Source: Marisa cornuarietis
Lineage: Eukaryota; Mollusca; Gastropoda; Architaenioglossa; Ampullariidae
Assembly: GCA_004794655.1 (NCBI GenBank)
Contig: SMMW01000622.1
Location: 6,385,501 to 6,449,500, forward strand
DNA: 64,000 nucleotides
Direction of reading: 5' to 3'
Below are positions 39,201 through 47,500 of this stretch, in pieces. The notes below the pieces were generated by a model. The model was not told where the DNA came from, did not search any database, and saw only the letters and a program-made list of their open reading frames with translations. A program made the translations under genes and the position numbers. Each line of letters opens with the position of its first letter. Positions within the stretch are counted from its first letter, which is position 1.

Positions 39201-42200
39201 GTTGCTGAAGATGTGCTAATGAGTGTCATTCACAGAAACTTTCTAGATAAAATGTGGTCCAAATTTAAGAAGAAATAAACTTGAGCACAAAATTGTTGCA
39301 TTAGCGCATCTGTATCTTCTCAGTAAACAACTAGGGGAAAGTTGTTCTCTGTGAAAGCTCAAAGGTAATGCACAATTCACGCTGGACAAAGCTCAAAAGA
39401 ACACAGGATTACAGGCAAAGAGGCTGCTGCTGGTGGCACCGCCGGCTACGGCACAGATTACGGTGTGCCTCACTGGCCTAGTGGGTCAGCTGGCGAACAC
39501 ACACACTCTTCCATTTCCGAATGGAAGTGATGAAAGCGAATATCCACCATGTGTCCTATGACGCGTGCACACAATCAATGGTCAAGACCACATGGAAATC
39601 CGTGCTCCGTCTTCAACACTTTTTTTTTTTTGAGGGGGGGGGGATTCTTTGATTTCTTCCCTCTTTATTTTTAATTGCAATTGCGGGAGGATCTAGAAAA
39701 ACACTTGTTAGAATACATTTATCATGTCTAGATCAACACTGCTATAACTCTCTCTAGCTGTTAGTGCACTTTCGTTTCAGCAAGGATTGCATCGCGAAAA
39801 TTATGTCGAGACATATTCGGGCTCCGACCGTAAGCTGAGTGACTACTAGTACAAAAAAAAGTTGGTCTAGCGGCCTGTTTCGCGCTTGACACGCGGAAGT
39901 GAAAACTGAACCACCGACTCTTCGCTTCAGTCAGCCTGCATCTAACGTCAACGATGCTTTCCGCTGCTGGGAGGACAAAGCAGCACCGGAAACGGACAGA
40001 CACATCCTGGCTGCACAACTACCGTCATCATCATCAACGCAGAGGGTGGAGGGGATATCCTACTCTCTCTCAAAAAAAAAAAAAAAAAAAAAAAATTTCA
40101 GCGACAGTAACCGTTTCAAGGTTGGCGGATGTTACATGGGTATTATCATTCGCTTCCCGCCTGCTACTTCAACGGGCTTAGGCAGCAGCTGTTGTTTTGT
40201 TGGATGGAGGAGGCAGCGCCAGCCTGAACGATGCCATCAATGCTGGCTCGCACAGCCAGCAGAACTGAAACTGCGCGCAGTCTGCATGCTAAGGGAAAGG
40301 CGAAGAGACGCGGTCTCGCTCTATGTGCGTGCGTGTGCATGCATGCCTGTTTGCGTACAGTTGAACTACTTCCTGTTTCAGGACACCATGTTTTATTTTA
40401 GTCCCTTGCGACCATTACTACTTACTGTCTTTCTTCTCCTCTAGATACCAAACGAAAGGTTACAACCACCAAGGACAAAGAACTTCACGTCAACTGCAAC
40501 TAAAAAGGTCGGACACTCAAAGATGTCAGCATTTCGTGTGCTTATACCCACAGTTATGCAAGACGAGAAGTGCAGTCACTGAGTGGGGATGGCGGATGGG
40601 AAATCGAACACAGACCTTCAGCATTACAAACAACTCGAAAACGTCGCGACTGCCGCCAGGATAAAGTGCTTGGCGCTTAGAACTCGGAACAAAGGTTAAG
40701 TTTTGTTGTCTTACACGTACATATGTTGCCGAGGTGACAGACCATCGCGAATTCATGCCCGCACTTAAGTGTCAGGAATGGTAAATTGGACATACTTCGA
40801 CAGCTAAATGTCAGTGGTCTACACTATAGAAATAACACAAAGCGCGAAGTAAAACTACATGCGAGGATGAGAATAATATCAACGATATATATATATACAT
40901 GAGTGGCAGCACCAAGAATTTAGCAAGTGTACGATCAACTTCGGGCGCACATGTGTTTGGGTGTAAAGTTGATCCCGCGCATACAACAAATACGCCACAC
41001 GCCAGCATCGACATCATGTCCGCCTCCTTCAGGTCTGGCAGAGCGAGGCACACCACTTATTTGCCTTCGAATGACTTAGCAGATTACAGCAGCATAACAG
41101 AACGGTTGGACAACGATGACTAACGTGTTTACACGAATGTACTTATCAGAGAGACCTAGAGTGGAGATAGGGCCAGTCTTCCCACACTCTGCATATCCAG
41201 TGCTGAAGACTAGGGATTTAGCTGCTGAACCAGCTGCCATGCACGAGACTTTTTCCAAACCCTCCCCAACCCCTATCCCTGCTCCCACCGGAGATGATGT
41301 ACAGTGAGCAGGAGGTCACATCATAATTCTCTGCAGGTGCAAGTGTTTGTTTTTTTTTTTTGGGGGGGTGGTGTTTTTTGCGTGTGGTTTTCCCCTCCCC
41401 CTTCACATCGTGTTGCCACCGAAGCTGCAACTAAAGACGCCTGGGGAGAAGACATTAAAAACATCCGGTGTTGCAGCGCTGTTTCGCATTAGGTCTACGT
41501 CTAGATTTCATGTCGAGTCTGTAAGTCACAGGTCAGTCAAACCGTTAACTCACGTCCCGTAACGCGTGCGCCCTATGTGCACGTGGCAGACTACACGGGC
41601 TTCTTGCTATGATTTTTGGCGAGCACACACCTTGTGGAACGCTGAAAAGAGATTATAGGCTGGATAGGCCTGTTAGTGACCTGCTCCAAGTGAAATCCTA
41701 TCCTTACAATGACACCCATGTGGCTTCTGGCCAAGCCTCCCCATTCTCGAACATTTCTTCAACAATAAATAGCTAGGCGTCTTCAGATAAATGGAGGTTT
41801 ATCCTTATAGCTGGGTAAATTGGCTTCCCCTAGCTGATTTCTGGCGAGTAGCTTTTCCAGTGTTGATTTTATTGTAAACTTCTGGTCTATGGCTTCAAGC
41901 TTATTATGACTCAGTATGACATAGTAAAACACTTGTGCTCTTTAGGTCCATTTCCTCATGTTCGTTAACGGGAGCACGTTTCAGGTCGACATGCGACTCG
42001 CTTGCTCTTCCTCCACTCCTTTCTCTCTATGTGTCGTCTGTGCCTCAAACTATATTGTTCATGTCTGTTTTGCGTGTAAGGTACGTCGCAGTTTAGCCTG
42101 CGTAGTATTTTCCCCTCCCCCATTTCATACCACCTGTAGCATATCAGAACGGAGAAAATATTGTTCTGAGCAACTTACAACTACTAATGGCCGAGCTATA

Positions 42201-45200
42201 ATCGAAACCAATATTTCTGCCAAATTTGGTGGAGATCGAATGAACTGCGTCGATTTGCAGAGGTTTTAATCGCACACACCCCTACAACAAAAATCACTTC
42301 CCTGGATTGTCAGAATACAGAAAAACAACAGATACTGCTAAACAGCAAACGCAGTTTTAAAGATATGACCAAACTCTGAGACCGACCTAAAATGAGTGTC
42401 TTGTCAATGCCTTCTCAATACTTTTTTTTCTAGATGAGAGAATAACGGAAATAATGCCCGTAAATTGACTATCTGGACCTACATGTGTGTTTGTATGCGG
42501 TATCAAAAGGTGAAAGACTGCAGAAAAGCAGAGTGGCCGTGTTAGTGCGCGCGGGTGTGTGTGCAAGCGCTCGCACGCATGTATGCAGCTAGGTAAAATG
42601 TAGCCAAAGAAATTCGACTGTTCTTCGAGTGGTGACCTCTTCTGCAAGAGTTTTGACACGTACGGCATGGAAAAAGCGCCCCCTTCGGGCAGTTCACACA
42701 AGCTTACGCAAAATTTCGCCATCAAAACTATTGCTCTCCACATCATAATTTTTTCCGCAAGCCACAGAGCTAAAATCTTGCTGCTGGTTGCTTCGCTAGT
42801 CATTTAAAAGAACGCGCGCGCGGACATGCACACAAGGGGGGAAGGCGGAGATCTGCATTACTGCACGACTCAGCCCTTGTAAGACATCCATGCTGGAAAA
42901 CCACGACAGCAATGCATAGCCCTTTCCTCTATTGAAATCACGTTTATCTTTCTGGTAAAGGCCGACACTGTCGGGCAAAATGTTCCAACCAGCGACGCGC
43001 ACGTCTATACTTTTGCTGCACGCACCATCAAGAAGCTGCTCTAATAATAATAATGAAGTTGTTTTTTTTTTTGCTATCCCTTTTTTCCCCCTTCCTTCAG
43101 CGTGTCCACTTCCAGAACACTTGACATCCCGAAGGTGAAAACCAGGTTGCATATTCTACTGCTTTTCACCATTTGCTCTGTTTTTTTGACCTACAGATCT
43201 TTGTTCTTTCAATGCCTTGGTGCTGAAGCATATTTAATCTAAATATATGCAAGTAACATAAGCACTAAAAGCAGCGTCGACTGCCTGTGAAAAATGCAGG
43301 CCATGAAAATAAAAACTTGCACTAAACTGGCAATTGTGCAACTGTTGATAAAGAAGGCGCCTGACACTCATTACAGTCAACCCCCTCTCCTTGCCCCCCC
43401 CCCCAGCAAAAAAATTATTTACATAGGGGAGGCACAAGATGTGACGCAATTAAAATGAGGGGTTTGATTTCTGCTCACTACAGCAAAACAGTAAAGGATT
43501 TGTTGGGTGAGGTGTTCTTGTTTCCTTTCGATCTACTACAGGTTTCTTAGTGAGACTACTAAAAGGTAAAGGTCATCCCATAACCTTTTCAGGTCGTAGG
43601 GGAGTGAGGTGTTAGAGATCCCACTTTTCTCGGGGCCAGCTTTTACATGAGGGTGGTGCCAATCTCCTCTCCCTCGCTGCCTTACCTTCCCCAACCCTCT
43701 ATGGAGTCAGGTACCCATTCCCGTCAGCTGGGTCGACTGGGGGAAGTTTGCTGCGCTTATCGGGAATTGATCCAGCCCGCTCTCGGTTCGGAAGCCAGCG
43801 CTCTAACCACTCGGCCATCCTTCTCTCTTACACACAGTTTGGAATAAACATGGCCATTGTAACAGAAGGTGCAGCTCCAACACCACTGAAAGCTTTGTCC
43901 AAAGGATCAAAGGTTTGAAAATTTTCTACTATAACCAGGGAGGTGGTGACACAAGTGTTCAACATAAACAGTCTTTACTTCCTTTCTGTTAGGCATTTGA
44001 AACATGAAAAGTTTTAAATAAGGCAAAGTTAAGGTTTTGGGGGAGAAACATAAGCAGGGTAGAAGTGAAGCTTCTTCAGAAATCTAGTCTTCAGTAGAAA
44101 ATTATAAAAAAAAACCCTCTCTTTAAACATTACTTCTTCATACAAAGGCGGAAAACAGGACCATCCCTCCAAAAACAAAATTGGATGGACACGAAGCAGA
44201 AGACGCCCAGCAAAATATTTTTATAGTTATTATTTTCTGATTTAAACAACTGAAGACTTAAAAGCCTTCTTTTAAGACTATTAAGAGTCTACACCATAAA
44301 ACTCTAGGGTTTTGATAAATACAATGAATGTATGACACCAATTCTTTCTCCTTGATCTTAAGTTTGTTTTTTTTTAACCTTCACAATGGGACTCACAGAT
44401 AATATTTGAGATGAATGTTTGAAGTATATTTAGTGACCTGAAAAGGTTTCTTAGTTTAGTGGTTATGACTGACCAGATCAGAGGGTCACTCACCTGGGCC
44501 AGTGACCAGAAAACTGCCCTTCTCCCTACTCTGCCCACTCATATGTAATGGGTACAGGTGTACCTGATTTATCAGAAGTCAGTTAAGTCAAAGGGTTATG
44601 ATTCAGCCTTTTCCAACTAAATGCAGGGCAAGGCAAGCCACTTCCACTTGGGTTCACTACCCATACACTTATTATGCTATGGTGCCTAACATACTATTTT
44701 TAACTTTCACCCTACCTTTAAAAAAGGGTTATATAACAAAAATTAAACATTTATCGCGTTACTAACCTCTCTGTCTCTTTCTTACGCTTTAGCTTAAAAT
44801 ACACACAAGTTAGTACACAGTTATTCACTGACCTGTCATCGCCAAAATCCATGCCCTCAAGTTCATTTGTAACTTCTTCAATTTCTTGTTTCAGTGCCTA
44901 GGGATAATAAATAACTACTCTTAGATACAAAAGCAATCTTGAAAAAGCACTAACATGATATTAGCAACCAGAAAAAAATCAGAGCATTCTGCACATATTT
45001 CGAAGTATTTGTTAAAAACATGTAACTACTTTTCTTATGTATTAACAAGGTATGTGAAACAATAAACACCAATAATCCTTAACAAAAACTGACTGATGAA
45101 GGCATGTAAATTGTAAAGCATTTTCTCTTATCATTTGCATTGCAAGTGTAAGATGGAATAAGGGTGTTATTTTTGCATGTATAAGTCAGGAGATTTTAGG

Positions 45201-47228
45201 TAAAATCTCCATTAGAAATTCCACTTGAATGACCATTGAATCTAATGACAACTGCATTGAGAATCCACTTTCCAGATGTTGTTTGATTTATTTATTCAGT
45301 ATGTAAATGCAGTAGTTTACCAACAGATCCCACAAGGTTTCACCGATAAAGGACACAACTTTAAAGTCTAAGACTGTTAATGCAATGGCAAGTTTGTGTC
45401 TCGTGATGTCAGTCTTATTAGAGGGTTCGCATCCTAATCATCTAGTTTTGCCTAAAATAAGAGAACAATGGACATCTTTTCACAATCTTTAGTGTTAGGA
45501 AAATGGTTATATAATTTCATAAAAATAGTCTAGAAGTGAAGTGCTTACCTGTATTTCACGAAGAAGCTGTGCCTTTTTTTCTCGGATGTTTTGAAGAAGC
45601 TGTTGCTCCTCTGGTGTCAAATCTGAAAAAAATTTCTAAAACATTACAGTTAAAAAAATTATTGTTTACTTTTATGGCCAAAACTAGTTATCAGCATCAA
45701 ATTTAATTAACTAAAGTGACACCGTGGATATTATTATTTCTACATTAAATACAAGATTTTTCTGTGATGTGACAATAATAAGAATACTGACTACATTTTA
45801 TTAATTCCAACAATGATCAACCCTTATCTTACAAAAACCAATAGTAGGAACAACCAAAGGACACCTAAATACTGTCTTTTTATTTCTAAAGTTAACAAAA
45901 ATAAAGGAAACTTCATTAAAGTCCCTTTTATATTCATGGTCTACTGGATTATACATGTAATCAAAGCAGCTCTTGGCAGTGGTTGAATATACTTGTGCAC
46001 TGGCAGAATCATCAAATGGCCAATTCGATCAGTGACCATTCTTTGATGTCATGTTCTATTTACTGCTGGTTTAGCAGAAAAACAAGTGAAAGAGTGGAGG
46101 TGATTTCTCATCCACTGCTCTTCCTTTTGTTGAAATAATGCTTCAGGATACACAGGCAGCTTCAAGCCTTCTCAAAAAGAAGTTTATAATAATAATAATA
46201 ATAATAAAAACATGTGATTTATATAATGCATAAAGAAGCATGCTCTCAGTGCTTGAAACAAGAGCGATACAGGGACAACATATGCAAATAAGGATACAGC
46301 ACTGATGTAGGGGAGAACGCGGCAGCCATAACAGAAATAGCTTGTGGCATTTGTCATCTGCTCGCTCCACTCAACTGCCCAAATGTACCTAATAAACTAA
46401 ACCTAACCCTACCCCAAACCTCTGACAAAATAACATACACCGGCCTATGACGTCACGTCCCCCCCATATCAAAGTTCTGCTGCAAATAAGTAATAATATA
46501 CAAACGTCACAGATGCAATGAGGAAACAGGGAACAAACAGTAAGAGTTTCTGCTGAAGAAAATGAACAGACGAAGAGAGTAAAAGGAAGAGTTAGAAGAT
46601 GGATGAGCATTGTGTGGTCTGTTGTTAGAGTAATGCTTATGAAACAGATGTGTTTTAAGTCCATGCTTTAGAGATTCAATGGTGGGTAGGTGGCGGATAT
46701 GGAAGGGTAAAGCGTTCCCCTGTTTTGCAGAACCATCACTAAAAATCCTGTGATCATATGTGGTTGTTCTGGTGACAGGGATACTTAGCATGCGGCCATA
46801 AGACAAACAGTGGAGTTGTCTGGCAAGAAACACGAAAAAAAGGGAGATATCTGCTTGTTTCTCTAAAACATTTTTATGTATAATATATGAAGAAAACAGG
46901 TTTGCTTTGTTTTGCACGTTTTATATTTTTTGAAAGAGTTCTTCTAAACAAAACTTTTTGTTTCTGCCACAAAATTCTTATCATACTATCATACTGTGGC
47001 TATACTTGTAACAACCTGAGTAATTTTAACCATTCACATATTCAGGGTGTTGCGATATTATATCGAAATAGTCTTTACTATCGACGGAAGGGGTGTTGTG
47101 CTCAGACGATGGAGAGCACAATCATGAAGAATACAAGGATTCAGGAGTTAATATTTTACATGAAGCAAATTGGGTCATAAAAAATCACACTAACCTTCTA
47201 AATTGAAGCCTCCGCTCCCTCCCTCCAT
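13601..47228 (-). CDS. CYTH: cytohesin (Arf guanine-nucleotide exchange factor, Sec7-PH)
   Basis: Thirteen exons join without a phase break into 401 residues, the usual cytohesin length (about 400). Coding exons, 5' to 3': 47195-47228, 45549-45622, 44833-44897, 35750-35816, 26054-26172, 25786-25866, 24853-24965, 23862-24010, 21063-21174, 18223-18299, 16790-16949, 14142-14211, 13601-13685. Order: N-terminal coiled coil (about 12-58), Sec7 domain (about 68-250), PH domain (about 263-380), short basic tail. The Sec7 domain has the [12 protein letters not shown] motif with the glutamic finger at E158 and the second motif [16 protein letters not shown]. In this family Sec7 catalyses GDP/GTP exchange on Arf GTPases, and the PH domain recruits the protein to phosphoinositides in the plasma membrane and endosomes. 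The start was chosen because ATG at 47228 opens directly into the exon joined to exon 2; another first exon is possible at 47416-47500. Confidence 0.97.
13686..14141. other. cytohesin intron 12
   Basis: Intron between the last two cytohesin exons. No gene or repeat is recognised in it. The open frame that runs 13601-13906 on the minus strand is exon 13 read backwards into this intron, not a separate gene. Confidence 0.8.
14586..16590 (-). pseudogene. degraded hAT transposon (ZBED5-like transposase) in cytohesin intron 11
   Basis: Broken frames on the minus strand from about 16588 to 14700 read as one hAT transposase. In order: an N-terminus [13 protein letters not shown]-finger remnant with [18 protein letters not shown]; the first catalytic Asp region [63 protein letters not shown]; and the C-terminal [19 protein letters not shown] ending at a stop at 14700. 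Several frameshifts and stops separate these blocks, so no intact protein is made. A terminal repeat CAGAGATTCTAAACCTTTTT starts at 14586, matching hAT ends with a CAG start. The opposite terminal repeat was not found near 16.6-16.8 kb, so that end is probably truncated. Confidence 0.88.
16950..18222. other. cytohesin intron 10
   Basis: AT-rich intron without recognised genes or clear repeats. Short open frames at 17710-17892 and 17828-18109 have no recognisable features. Confidence 0.75.
18300..21062. other. cytohesin intron 9
   Basis: Intron between the two exons that meet at the PH-domain glycine loop. It contains the inverted-repeat element at 18974-19638. Elsewhere it is AT-rich with a poly-G run near 20980. 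In mammals a 3-base microexon in the corresponding intron creates the diglycine/triglycine choice; a feature that small cannot be recognised by eye here. Confidence 0.7.
18974..19638. mobile_element. inverted-repeat element, ~665 bp
   Basis: The left end GGGCTCGTATTCATAGATAC at 18974 and the right end, whose reverse complement starts GGGCTCGTATTTATGTAC, form a terminal inverted repeat with few differences. The interior has no transposase frame. This fits a MITE. No matching target-site duplication was evident, so the element may have lost it or the ends may be slightly different. Confidence 0.55.
21063..26172 (-). CDS. CYTH: cytohesin exons 5-9: Sec7 domain and start of PH
   Basis: Exons 26054-26172, 25786-25866, 24853-24965 and 23862-24010, with part of 21063-21174, encode the Sec7 domain. 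Exon 5 begins [20 protein letters not shown]. The glutamic finger E158 is in exon 7, in [20 protein letters not shown]. Exon 8 carries [14 protein letters not shown] and [19 protein letters not shown]. Exon 9 carries the Sec7-PH linker [18 protein letters not shown] and the first PH strand EGWLTKQ. All catalytic motifs look intact, so the protein should be active. The intron between exons 8 and 9 holds a transposon with long inverted repeats. Confidence 0.95.
21268..23698 (-). mobile_element. DNA transposon with ~340-bp terminal inverted repeats
   Basis: About 340 bases at the left (21273-21605) match, inverted and with many substitutions and gaps, about 320 bases at the right (23375-23693). 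Shared blocks include GGCGGAA at the extreme ends, AAAATGGTTT, GAGGGAAGG, GAACATACTG, ATGGTTAGGACC and AAGGAGAGAAGGATGA. Both ends abut TTTAA (21268-21272 and 23694-23698), suggesting a TTAA or TTTAA target duplication. The interior has decayed minus-strand frames around 22909-23226, 22386-22718 and 21903-22172 with blocks such as [15 protein letters not shown] and [14 protein letters not shown], which resemble a Kolobok- or Mutator-like DDE transposase. Family assignment is tentative; the inverted repeats are the strong evidence. It sits in cytohesin intron 8. Confidence 0.82.
24140..24722. mobile_element. pogo/Tigger-like MITE in cytohesin intron 7, 583 bp
   Basis: The left end CAGTGAAACCTTGATTATC at 24140 and the right end, reading inverted CAGTGAAACCTTAATTATC up to 24722, form near-identical terminal repeats. 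The right flank is TA (24723-24724); the left flank reads AA, which would be a one-base decay of the expected TA. CAGTGAAACC...ATTATCC is typical of Tigger/pogo ends. The interior carries no intact transposase. Confidence 0.78.
24966..25785. other. cytohesin intron 6
   Basis: Intron of 820 bases between two Sec7 exons. No gene or repeat is recognised. The exons on both sides are in phase without it. Confidence 0.8.
26173..31099. other. cytohesin intron 4, 3' half
   Basis: No coding exon is recognised. Simple repeats include a TG run near 27151-27170 and a poly-A run near 27675-27690. The open frame at 27592-27927 on the minus strand ends in poly-Phe from that run and has no recognisable domain. 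The intron continues with LINE sequences from 31.1 kb. Confidence 0.65.
31110..31357 (-). mobile_element. 3' fragment of a LINE (C-terminus of reverse transcriptase ORF)
   Basis: The minus-strand frame reads [20 protein letters not shown] followed by [20 protein letters not shown] and ends shortly after. This pattern (a transposon C-terminus with an [11 protein letters not shown] start and a W..D..LT.A.NR..W motif) is common at the C-terminus of APE-type LINE polyproteins in molluscs. The upstream reverse transcriptase is missing, so this is a 5'-truncated copy, distinct from the larger LINE that starts 400 bases away. Confidence 0.7.
31766..33053 (-). pseudogene. LINE reverse transcriptase, 3' part
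   Basis: The minus-strand frame starts just downstream of the solo LTR and runs about 425 codons. It has recognisable reverse transcriptase motifs: [20 protein letters not shown] (palm motif with catalytic Asp), [20 protein letters not shown], and [12 protein letters not shown], which carries the catalytic FADD box. A C-terminal region includes [16 protein letters not shown]. The palm residues look intact, but the frame has lost its upstream part to the LTR insertion and the earlier deletion. It would add new DNA copies by target-primed reverse transcription in an intact element. Confidence 0.9.
33054..34487. mobile_element. solo LTR (1424 bp) inside the LINE
   Basis: Positions 33059-34482 begin TG and end CA and are flanked by the direct repeat ATGGG (33054-33058 and 34483-34487). 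Removing it and one repeat restores the LINE reading frame across the junction, from VNVTAP on one side to MLTEIF on the other. Ends TGTC...GTCACA, a 5-bp target duplication and an AATAAA-type signal near 34230 on the plus strand are those of a long terminal repeat, probably of a Gypsy-like element in plus orientation. No gag or pol frame is present, so the body was lost by recombination between two LTRs. It is GC-richer than its surroundings. Confidence 0.88.
34488..34790 (-). pseudogene. LINE endonuclease start fused to the reverse transcriptase start
   Basis: The minus-strand frame reads [20 protein letters not shown], then [20 protein letters not shown], the opening of the apurinic-type endonuclease. 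Directly after [10 protein letters not shown] the sequence becomes [19 protein letters not shown], which is the start of the reverse transcriptase domain. Several hundred residues of endonuclease and linker are missing, so an internal deletion joined the two. Immediately upstream, a TAG interrupts what should be [12 protein letters not shown], at about 34763. The product is inactive. Confidence 0.85.
35045..35749. other. cytohesin intron 4, 5' end
   Basis: AT-rich intron sequence between the LINE target duplication and cytohesin exon 4. Nothing else is recognised. Confidence 0.7.
35949..36737. mobile_element. pogo/Tigger-like element in cytohesin intron 3, 789 bp
   Basis: Terminal inverted repeats share CAGTCGGACCTCGCTAAGTC: left copy at 35949, right copy inverted ending at 36737. 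Flanking TA dinucleotides lie at 35947-35948 and 36738-36739. Subterminal copies of TAAGTCGA occur near both ends, as in Tigger elements. The interior has no intact transposase. GC content is higher than in the surrounding intron, especially near 36230-36560. Confidence 0.85.
36737..36863. repeat. 64-bp tandem duplication beside a transposon end
   Basis: The segment starting GTACTTTTAAATGTAAAAT and ending ACCAATAAAAAAAA occurs twice head to tail, at 36737-36799 and 36801-36863, with a period of 64 and no differences seen. Its left boundary coincides with the right end of the pogo-like element. Confidence 0.92.
36864..43565. other. cytohesin intron 3, central part
   Basis: No coding exon recognised. 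It includes a poly-A run of 24 at 40072-40095, a poly-T/poly-G patch near 39622-39643 and CA/TG-rich patches. Between about 39400 and 43200 the sequence is richer in CpG than elsewhere in the window (for example near 39760-39960, 40560-40760, 42780-42850), so an alternative promoter is possible. No alternative exon can be defended. Open frames there, such as 39899-40444, show no domain and cross the poly-A run. Confidence 0.55.
43566..43821 (-). mobile_element. tRNA-derived SINE
   Basis: Read on the minus strand, the element opens GGATGGCCGAGTGGTTAGAG, a tRNA-like head with an A box, followed about 40 bases later by GGATCAATTCCC, a degenerate B box. A non-tRNA body follows and ends near TTATGGGATGACCTTTACC. 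The head looks like a Leu/Ser-type tRNA but cannot fold as a true tRNA, and the body continues, so it is a SINE. Such elements are transcribed by RNA polymerase III and moved by a partner LINE. No clear target duplication was identified. Confidence 0.75.
43822..44832. other. cytohesin intron 3, 5' end
   Basis: Intron sequence between the SINE and cytohesin exon 3. A second possible SINE-like patch around 44450-44690 begins with TTTAGTGGTTATGAC, which resembles an A box, but no B box could be placed with confidence. Otherwise nothing recognised. Confidence 0.5.
44833..47228 (-). CDS. CYTH: cytohesin exons 1-3: start and coiled coil
   Basis: Exon 1 (47195-47228) encodes [11 protein letters not shown] plus one base. 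Exon 2 (45549-45622) encodes [20 protein letters not shown] and the start of a heptad pattern. Exon 3 (44833-44897) encodes [20 protein letters not shown] and ends in phase 2. The SDLTPEE-like opening followed by a charged helix is the cytohesin signature; in mammals this coiled coil mediates dimerisation and binding to GRASP/CASP-type scaffolds. Exon 4, further downstream at 35750-35816, supplies the linker ending KKFNMDPKK before Sec7. Confidence 0.95.
44898..45548. other. cytohesin intron 2
   Basis: Intron of 651 bases between two coiled-coil exons, AT-rich, with no recognised gene or repeat. Confidence 0.8.
46180..46800 (-). mobile_element. LINE 3' end (CR1/L2-like) in cytohesin intron 1
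   Basis: The minus-strand frame contains [20 protein letters not shown] then [20 protein letters not shown], matching the RTTxYG.R.F...A...WN.LP..IR....ISFK..LKTHLF pattern at the C-terminus of many CR1/L2 and jockey-type LINE polyproteins. Further along, AAATCACATG is followed by a TTA repeat (46186-46206 on the plus strand as AATAAT...), the usual 3' tail of these elements. The reverse transcriptase is absent, so it is a 5'-truncated copy. Confidence 0.72.
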
Positions 47229-47292
47229 TTTTGACGGTAGGTAAGTTTCAAAAGATAATACACGTCTCAACCTATTTCCGTCACTTTCACCA

Positions 47293-47310
47293 TCAGTCAA
47301 CGTCCGCCAT
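47293..47310 (-). promoter_or_regulatory. small upstream ORF and YY1-like ATGGCGG
   Basis: On the minus strand, 65 bases before the cytohesin ATG, ACTATGGCGGACGTTGACTG opens a five-codon frame (Met-Ala-Asp-Val-Asp-stop). If the transcript starts upstream of it, it is a short upstream ORF that could damp translation of cytohesin. The same bases resemble an animal YY1 site near transcription starts (core ATGGCGG), so it may instead mark the promoter. Confidence 0.4.
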
Positions 47311-47415
47311 AGTTGTAAATGCCTACTCTCGTAGTATCACGTGAAACGAGACTTCCCACGAAAAAAGAATAGGACTTTCAGAATCAAGAGAAAACAACTG
47401 AGAGATTTTTCTTAC

Positions 47416-47500
47416 AAATATCCGGGAATTTCTTAACTTTCTTAAAGCGAGCATATTGTCTTAAAACAGTGAATCGAAATAAACTAAACCTCGTGGCCAT
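47416..47500 (-). CDS. candidate alternative first exon (cytohesin or another gene)
   Basis: An ATG at 47500 follows an in-frame TAA eight codons upstream and opens 28 codons beginning MATRFSLFRFTVLRQYARF and ending KKFPDI, then a strong donor (GTAAGA). It ends in phase 1, the same as cytohesin exon 1, and would join exon 2 in frame, giving Tyr then LTPEEQQ. It contains many Arg/Lys and one acidic residue near its end, so it resembles a mitochondrial presequence or a basic membrane-binding N-terminus. No other minus-strand gene is visible nearby to receive it. It might also be chance: the phase match has a one-in-three chance, and the ATGGCC could be a YY1-type site. Confidence 0.45.

Noticed and set aside
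39899..40444. 181-codon plus-strand open frame
   Set aside because: It passes through a 24-base poly-A run, has no domain and lies in an intron of the opposite strand.
41958..42269. 103-codon plus-strand frame
   Set aside because: No domain, no splice context and on the opposite strand within a cytohesin intron.
42387..43152. Minus-strand open frames of 118-138 codons, considered as an alternative cytohesin first exon
   Set aside because: No splice donor in a phase that fits cytohesin exon 4 could be defended, and the sequence shows no conserved features.
43780..43821. Possible tRNA gene on the minus strand
   Set aside because: Only the A-box half looks like a tRNA; the rest cannot close a cloverleaf and continues into a SINE body.
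44450..44690. Second SINE-like patch with an A-box-like TTTAGTGGTTATGAC
   Set aside because: No B box at the right distance and no clear boundaries; kept only as a note in the intron entry.
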